Shown here one piece after another: positions 5,223-5,628 of a DNA stretch of 5,628 nucleotides (position 1 is the stretch's first letter; every line of letters starts with the position of its first letter). Under the pieces are notes generated by a model. That model was given only the letters and a program-made list of their open reading frames with translations. It had not been told where the DNA came from and did not search any database. The stretch spans positions 1 to 5,628 of the forward strand of contig JAITOP010000230.1 in assembly GCA_031289895.1 (NCBI GenBank), written 5' to 3'. Position numbers and translations under genes: made by a program. Origin of the DNA: Prevotellaceae bacterium (lineage in GTDB: Bacteria > Bacteroidota > Bacteroidia > Bacteroidales > UBA932).

Positions 5223-5628
5223 ATTTCAACATTCTTTTCGTATTTGGAAGATAATATATCAGTATAATTCCATTTCGATATTCATCTTGTACCTTTTTCA
5301 ATTTCTGATATTGATAAAAATCCATTTCTATTGATAAAAATCTGCCGTTAATTTCTTCGTTTCCCTTAATATAATATCTGTAATAATGACCTCTCGAACC
5401 ACCACTCGTCACTTTTCGAACAGTATTTAGCTCACATTCCACTGTTTTATATTTATCGGTATTAATAAAAACAATATCTTTATAAACGTTTCTTTCAAAA
5501 AGAAACAATATAACAACCGTTATTGACGCCACTATAATTTTTGTACGTAATTTGTTCTTCTTGTATGTAAAAACTACTATATTTATAAAACCCGCTATTA
5601 ACAAAAAACTTGCGCCATATAAATAGAA
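5215..5628 (-). CDS. Two-helix membrane protein of unknown function, 5' end outside window
   Basis: The frame stays open from the TGA at 5215-5217 to the last base of the window, giving 137 visible residues. A TTG at 5602-5604 could serve as a start, but it would cut the first hydrophobic segment in two, so the true start probably lies beyond 5628. The visible protein begins with a membrane segment (about residues 1-22, ending IVVFTY), a basic loop KKNKLRTK and a second segment IIVASITVVILFLF. A soluble domain of about 90 residues follows, with RKVTSGGSRGHYYRYYIKGN and a final IILIYYLPNTKRMLKYE. The layout recalls small Bacteroidota and Firmicutes membrane proteins of the DUF3592 style, but the match is only in topology and I would not name it. 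It overlaps the GNAT start by 8 nt. It is very AT-rich: the line 5461-5520 has 12 G/C in 60 bases. Confidence 0.75.
   Translation of the reverse strand, partial: FYLYGASFLLIAGFINIVVFTYKKNKLRTKIIVASITVVILFLFERNVYKDIVFINTDKYKTVECELNTVRKVTSGGSRGHYYRYYIKGNEEINGRFLSIEMDFYQYQKLKKVQDEYRNGIILIYYLPNTKRMLKYE

Noticed and set aside
5215..5604. TTG at 5602-5604 as the start of the membrane protein
   Set aside because: The frame stays open to the window edge and the upstream codons extend the first hydrophobic segment, so the gene is more likely cut by the window.

Overview
The window looks like a chromosomal segment of a member of the Bacteroidota, probably an uncultured Bacteroidales relative. The evidence is an AT-rich genome, A-rich leaders without clear Shine-Dalgarno sites, a TAnnTTTG-type -7 promoter element ahead of the first gene, and CysQ, MiaB and OsmC-family proteins whose motif wording resembles Bacteroidota versions. 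The taxonomic call is an inference from memory of these families; no search was run.

Layout. Positions 1-276 carry no gene. They hold a 128-bp palindromic repeat (copy A), then a run of 9-bp units, then a candidate promoter. Positions 319-3097 are a compact plus-strand cluster: cysQ (PAP phosphatase), miaB (tRNA methylthiotransferase) and an OsmC/Ohr-like thiol protein. The gap between cysQ and miaB is 20 bp, and miaB overlaps the OsmC gene by 13 nt at an A7 run. Positions 3098-3536 form a convergent intergenic interval made almost entirely of repeats. In order these are 17 heptads of the RTAAGTY family, a second copy (B) of the palindromic element, a short run of 9-bp units, and 16 heptads of the DGAATAC family. 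Positions 3537-5628 are a minus-strand cluster, read from the right edge inward: a two-helix membrane protein (cut by the window edge), a GNAT acetyltransferase, a 160-aa protein of unknown function, and a secreted 215-aa protein of unknown function.

How the genes relate. The plus-strand genes are housekeeping genes joined loosely by sulfur chemistry: recycling of the sulfate-assimilation by-product PAP, Fe-S-dependent sulfur insertion into tRNA, and thiol-based peroxide or redox chemistry. The close spacing suggests co-transcription, but a joint pathway is not shown. The minus-strand genes are also tightly packed, with an ATGAATGA overlap between the membrane protein and the GNAT. The three distal ones (4196-5628) look more AT-rich than the rest, in keeping with accessory cargo.

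The most unusual part is the repeat landscape. Two copies of an element with TATACT/AGTATA ends share an 80-bp palindromic core that differs at one base, while their flanks have diverged. The second copy sits inside a heptad array, with TAAGT on both sides. Two unrelated 7-bp arrays each reach the stop codon of one of the two converging genes. No CRISPR array, RNA gene, transposase or recognisable defence system is visible.
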